Source: Paenibacillus agri
GTDB taxonomy: Bacteria > Bacillota > Bacilli > Paenibacillales > Paenibacillaceae
Assembly: GCF_013359945.1 (NCBI RefSeq)
Contig: NZ_JABWCS010000202.1
Location: 62,001 to 126,000 of the forward strand
Direction: 5' to 3'
DNA: 64,000 bases
Below the pieces are notes generated by a model. That model worked only from the letters and a program-made list of their open reading frames with translations, ran no database searches and was not told where the DNA came from. This document shows positions 60,909-64,000 of the stretch, in pieces; within the stretch, counting starts at the first letter, position 1, and the number at the start of each line of letters is the position of its first letter. The translations under genes and the position numbers were made by a program.

Positions 60909-62013
60909 CTATTGAATCAGAGGCAGCGAAATTACAAACTGCGTGCCCTCATTCAATCGGCTGTTGACGGAAATGCATCCCCCATGATTTTTAATAATCC
61001 GGTCACTAACCGACAGTCCAAGTCCCGTCCCATTCTCCTTGGTGGTGAAGAACGGGCTAAACAACCTGTCCAAGGTGAGGATGTCCATCCCCTTACCGTT
61101 GTCGGAAATAAAAATGCGGACCTCTGCACCTTCCCTCCGTGCGCCGATCTCGATTTTACCCATATCACTGTCCATCCGCTCTGTAATCGCTTCCATTGCA
61201 TTTTTTTATCATGTTCAGAACCACCTGCTTCACTTGCTTCACATCCACAGATATGATCAGGTCGTTTTGAAGTTGGTGGAGATTGATCTGGCAGCCCTTC
61301 ATTAGAGCCTCACTCTCTGTCAAAAGCACAACTTCTTTAAGCAATGCAGACACTGAAATCATTCCGACTTGAGGTACAGAAGGTTTGGAGGAGGTCAGAA
61401 ATTCATGTATAATATCGTTCGCCCGGTCAATTTCGGCCAGTATAATTCTGGCATACTCTTCTTTGCCGAGTTGGTGCAGGTGTGGACGGAGCAATTGGAT
61501 AAAGCCGCGGATTGCGGTCAGAGGATTGCGGATCTCATGGGCGATGGACGCTGACAGCTTGCCCAACATAGCAAGATTGTCATTTTGGTAGGCGGTTTGC
61601 TCGATTAGCTTGTAATCGGAGATTTCCTTTACCGTAAATAGATAAGAGCCTTTCAGTTGTTCCCCCGAGGATAGAGTTACTCTCCAATAACGGCCGAATT
61701 CATCAATATATTCATAACTTGATTTCCCCTTGTAGACCGTCTCACGGTAAGTACGTAGTATTAGCTTCTTCTTGAAGCGGCTTAGCTGAACATGGGCCAG
61801 CAGATGAGACATCGTGCATCCAACCAACGAACTACGCGGCAGGTCCAGCATCCCGTACATTTGCTTGTTCACAAAGCTAAGAACTCCCTCTTCGTCAAAA
61901 AGCATGATCCCACTGTCAATGTGCTCCAGAACATCCTCAAAAGTCGTGTCCAACATTCCTGATTGAAACGTTCTTGCCGTTAAATGCAAGCTTTCTTGAA
62001 ATTGGCTTATCAC
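60909..62013 (-). pseudogene. PAS-histidine kinase with a frameshift (sporulation-kinase type)
   Basis: Frame one (62013 to 61165) begins with a GTG after AAGGGGGAA and carries a PAS domain (about 20-130; DTTFEDVLEHIDSGIMLFDE) and the dimerisation domain (H box SIAHEIRNPLTAIRGF, phospho-His about 158) up to VVLNMIKK. Frame two (61196 to 60909) resumes with [31 protein letters not shown], i.e. N, G1, F and G2 boxes. Dropping one A from the run of seven (complement of 61201-61207) gives VVLNMIKNAMEAI and an intact ATPase domain. The pattern is that of Spo0F/Spo0A-feeding kinases. No response regulator is adjacent. Either a true mutation or a homopolymer error. Confidence 0.85.
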
Positions 62014-62337
62014 GATACGAAGTTCCCCCTTCTACTGCAAATGACGAAGCGCTCAACGACATCAAATGACTATGTATTTGAGTATATGACGAAGACGCCA
62101 GAACATTCGGTAATCGTTCTTTATTATCCAACCGTTTCAACTATATTCCAATCATATCCAAGTAGAGAAGACAACGCAATCAGAGAAACTGTCGAATAGT
62201 AAAAATAATCATAAAATGATACATAAGACATAGTATTTTTCTCAATAAAGTTAAATTTAGTCCCGAAGCAGCATAATGAAAGGGTACACACGTTCCTGAT
62301 TTTACATTAATAACGACATACAGAGCGATTTTGACAT
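62014..62337. other. Intergenic region upstream of the kinase gene
   Basis: Contains the kinase upstream region. I see no consensus promoter pair or operator and no coding frame. Confidence 0.4.
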
Positions 62338-62375
62338 AAAAAAGAACCTCTACAGCAGCAGAGGCCCTTTTTCAT
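62338..62375 (-). terminator. Terminator of the zinc-ribbon-like gene
   Basis: CCTCT-GCTGCTGT-AGAGG followed by TTCTTTTTTA on the minus strand. Confidence 0.75.
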
Positions 62376-62395
62376 GAAATCAGTAACTTGTCGTT

Positions 62396-62803
62396 CTATG
62401 CTTTTTGCTGAAGACGGTGACGACGCTGGCTCATAACTGCCAGTCGCTTCTTCAATTCACGTTCCCATTTGGCATCCTGAATCTGCTTGGCAAAAGCAAG
62501 CAGGTCAAGCGCCATGTCAATTTGACTGCGGACAATCGCCAGAGGGTCCTCACTTTCGACATTCACGACATTCTCGAATACCGCTTCCTCGTCCTCCATG
62601 ACGTAATCCTGGAAATCCACATCCGTTACACCATCACCATGCGCATATTCCGCAAGAATCTCATATTCATTCTCAACCTTGTAATGTACCTCAACCCGGT
62701 GGCACACCGGGCAAAAAAGCAGGGGAACATTATGGACTTGCGTGCGATAATGTTTTAGGGTTCCCGTTGTTCCTACCATACTCGCTCCACAGCAAAAGCT
62801 CAT
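62396..62803 (-). CDS. Conserved hypothetical protein with N-terminal Cys pairs
   Basis: The 135-residue protein begins MSFCCGASM and has FCPVCHRVEVHY near residue 30, a four-Cys layout like a zinc ribbon. A very acidic middle (MEDEEAVFENVVNVESEDP) and a basic C-terminal helix (KKRLAVMSQRRHRLQQKA) follow. I do not recognise the family. The ATG at 62803 follows GGAGGG. It is monocistronic, with terminator. Confidence 0.75.
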   Translation of the reverse strand: MSFCCGASMVGTTGTLKHYRTQVHNVPLLFCPVCHRVEVHYKVENEYEILAEYAHGDGVTDVDFQDYVMEDEEAVFENVVNVESEDPLAIVRSQIDMALDLLAFAKQIQDAKWERELKKRLAVMSQRRHRLQQKA

Positions 62804-62902
62804 GATTGTTCACCCTCCTTGGATGATCCGATATTTACGAATTACGTATTATTGTATTGTATTACGCTTCTTATATAAAAATACAAACGATTTGGAGCAA
62901 AA

Positions 62903-62938
62903 AACCCCCTTGTCGGGAAAAATCCCGCAAGGAGGTCC
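62903..62938 (-). terminator. Terminator of the peroxiredoxin gene
   Basis: CCTTG-CGGGA-TTTTT-CCCG-ACAAGG on the minus strand, then GGGGTTTTTT. Confidence 0.85.
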
Positions 62939-62976
62939 TTGTCAGCTATCAAAGATCACAGTGCTGAATAAACGGA

Positions 62977-63516
62977 TTACAAGTTCTTGTCGCCTGGTTT
63001 CCAGTTCATTGCGCACAATCCGCCGGATTGCAGTGCTTGAAGCACACGAAGCGTTTCTTCCACGCTGCGGCCTACATCATTGTGGTTAACAACTTGATAT
63101 TTCAGTTCGCCTTCTGGATCGATGATGAACAGACCACGCAGAGCGATACCTTCTTCTTCGATCAGGATGCCGTAATCTTTGGCAACCTTCTTCGTAAGGT
63201 CAGCTGCAAGCGGGAAGTTCAATTGGCCAAGGCCATTGGAATCCTTAGGTGTGTTGATCCATGCTTTGTGGCTGTGGATCGAGTCAGTGCTGGCACCCAA
63301 AATTTCAGTGTCAAGCGCCGCAAATTGAGGTGCAGCATCGCTAAGAGCTGTGATCTCAGTTGGGCACACAAATGTGAAATCTAGTGGATAAAAGAAGAAT
63401 ACAAGCCATTTACCACGATAATCGGACAAGCTAACCTTTCCGAAATCCTTACCATCACCCGATACAGTCTCCAAAGTGAAATCCGGAGCCGGTTTACCTA
63501 CCAAACGTTCTGCCAT
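62977..63516 (-). CDS. 2-Cys peroxiredoxin (AhpC/Prx1 class)
   Basis: The 179-residue enzyme reduces H2O2 and organic peroxides. The peroxidatic Cys lies in FYPLDFTFVCPTEI and the resolving Cys in GGLCAMNWKPG, giving a typical 2-Cys Prx. It is slightly shorter than AhpC of Escherichia coli (187). No ahpF is adjacent; the reductant is probably thioredoxin or an unlinked reductase. A near-consensus promoter and a perfect PerR box are upstream, so H2O2-inducible expression is likely. Confidence 0.93.
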   Translation of the reverse strand: MAERLVGKPAPDFTLETVSGDGKDFGKVSLSDYRGKWLVFFFYPLDFTFVCPTEITALSDAAPQFAALDTEILGASTDSIHSHKAWINTPKDSNGLGQLNFPLAADLTKKVAKDYGILIEEEGIALRGLFIIDPEGELKYQVVNHNDVGRSVEETLRVLQALQSGGLCAMNWKPGDKNL

Positions 63517-63633
63517 TGCTTATTCCTCCCTTGATTATGTAAGAAAAACAACAAGTCTGCATGATTTCCGAAGAAAATCAAGAAGCCGGTGTCTTTCTTG
63601 AATTTTGATGGACAGTTACTGTCTTACTGCTAC

Positions 63634-63669
63634 ATACCAAATGGTATCATCGCACAAAATCAAAGTCAA
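63634..63669 (-). promoter_or_regulatory. Promoter of the peroxiredoxin gene with an overlapping palindrome
   Basis: TTGACT (complement of 63664-63669), 17 bp, TACCAT (complement of 63641-63646). The palindrome ATACCAAATGGTAT (63634-63647) covers the -10 and may be an operator. Confidence 0.65.
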
Positions 63670-63688
63670 TATTACATTCATTATTTTT

Positions 63689-63703
63689 TTATAATAATTA
63701 TAA
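63689..63703. promoter_or_regulatory. PerR box
   Basis: TTATAATAATTATAA fits the Bacillus PerR consensus TTATAATNATTATAA at every position. It lies 20 bases upstream of the -35 element. Confidence 0.7.
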
Positions 63704-63780
63704 ATAAGCAACTTTTTGTGACGGTTCAGTACATGCTTCCCGTTTCAAAATGAGATCAGCAGCGGGTTGGTAACGATTCT

Positions 63781-64000
63781 TTAGGCTTTGCGGATAGCTG
63801 CTGCAATCAAGTCGCCCATCTGCGTAGTGCTGATCGCCTGGCTCTTGTCTACAGCGATATCGCTTGTACGGTGACCCGCATCCAGCACTTCCGCTACAGC
63901 CGCTTCAATCGCATCCGCTGCATCTTCATAACCGAAGGTCAGGCGGAACATCAAGCCCAGGGACAGAATGGTCGCGATTGGATTGGCTAGACCTTGGCCT
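63781..64000 (-). CDS. leuB: 3-Isopropylmalate dehydrogenase, C-terminal part (partial)
   Basis: The frame runs in from the right edge and ends in TAA at 63781. The visible 72 residues begin [20 protein letters not shown], then [19 protein letters not shown] and [13 protein letters not shown], the typical end of LeuB (leucine biosynthesis, oxidative decarboxylation of 3-isopropylmalate). The gene continues beyond the window. Confidence 0.92.
   Translation of the reverse strand, partial: GQGLANPIATILSLGLMFRLTFGYEDAADAIEAAVAEVLDAGHRTSDIAVDKSQAISTTQMGDLIAAAIRKA

Overview
The window looks like a chromosomal segment of a spore-forming Firmicute, most likely a Paenibacillus. Supporting signs are an intact sporulation sigma-K gene, a sporulation-type sensor kinase, YhaM, PspC/PspA, a FeoA-FeoB-Cys-rich trio, AGGAGG-type ribosome sites, TTG/GTG starts, and an interspersed repeat family of the kind I associate with Paenibacillus. 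The assignment rests on gene content, not on a search.

Region 1 (1-15 kb) is accessory and oriented towards secondary metabolism. A two-module non-ribosomal peptide synthetase (NRPS; C-A-T-C-A-T, read leftwards, broken by one frameshift near 3925) is followed by the start of another gene at the left edge. Upstream lies a 41-residue secreted-peptide gene (6754-6879, AGGAGG ribosome site) and, divergently, a PlcR-like HTH-TPR regulator (7055-7963). A 15-bp TATG-N7-CATA palindrome resembling a PlcR box sits between them. I read this as a complete PlcR-PapR-type quorum-sensing cassette placed to switch on the NRPS. Further right, beyond sigK and a truncated S-layer-homology gene, a compact padR-MFS exporter-MBL hydrolase-Sfp phosphopantetheinyl transferase operon supplies functions an NRPS needs.

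Region 2 (15-22 kb): TetR/MFS efflux pair with twin operators, pspC-pspA envelope stress genes, a two-gene DNA alkylation repair operon, a repeat element and an alpha/beta hydrolase.

Region 3 (22-33 kb): a long leftward cluster (LysR, GNAT, amino-acid ABC transporter, luciferase-like monooxygenases, M20 deacylase, flavin amine oxidase, DinB). It matches the logic of the Bacillus subtilis ytmI/yxe operons for uptake and breakdown of S-modified cysteines, with extra members.

Region 4 (33-52 kb): housekeeping and stress genes including exonucleases, a large secreted protein with three FMN-binding modules, a ferrochelatase of Gram-negative type, adenine deaminase with a promoter-leader-terminator arrangement, an ABC-F protein behind a leader ORF and terminator, an M20 dipeptidase, a CDF transporter, and several repeat blocks.

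Region 5 (52-64 kb): tRNA-Gly, a MASE3-GGDEF-EAL protein, an aldolase-family enzyme, a Fur-boxed feo operon, leucyl aminopeptidase, a frameshifted sensor kinase, a peroxiredoxin with a PerR box upstream, and the 3' end of leuB. Three genes (NRPS, a DUF1878-like gene, the kinase) are each broken by a one-base change in an A/T homopolymer, so sequencing error must be excluded before calling them pseudogenes.
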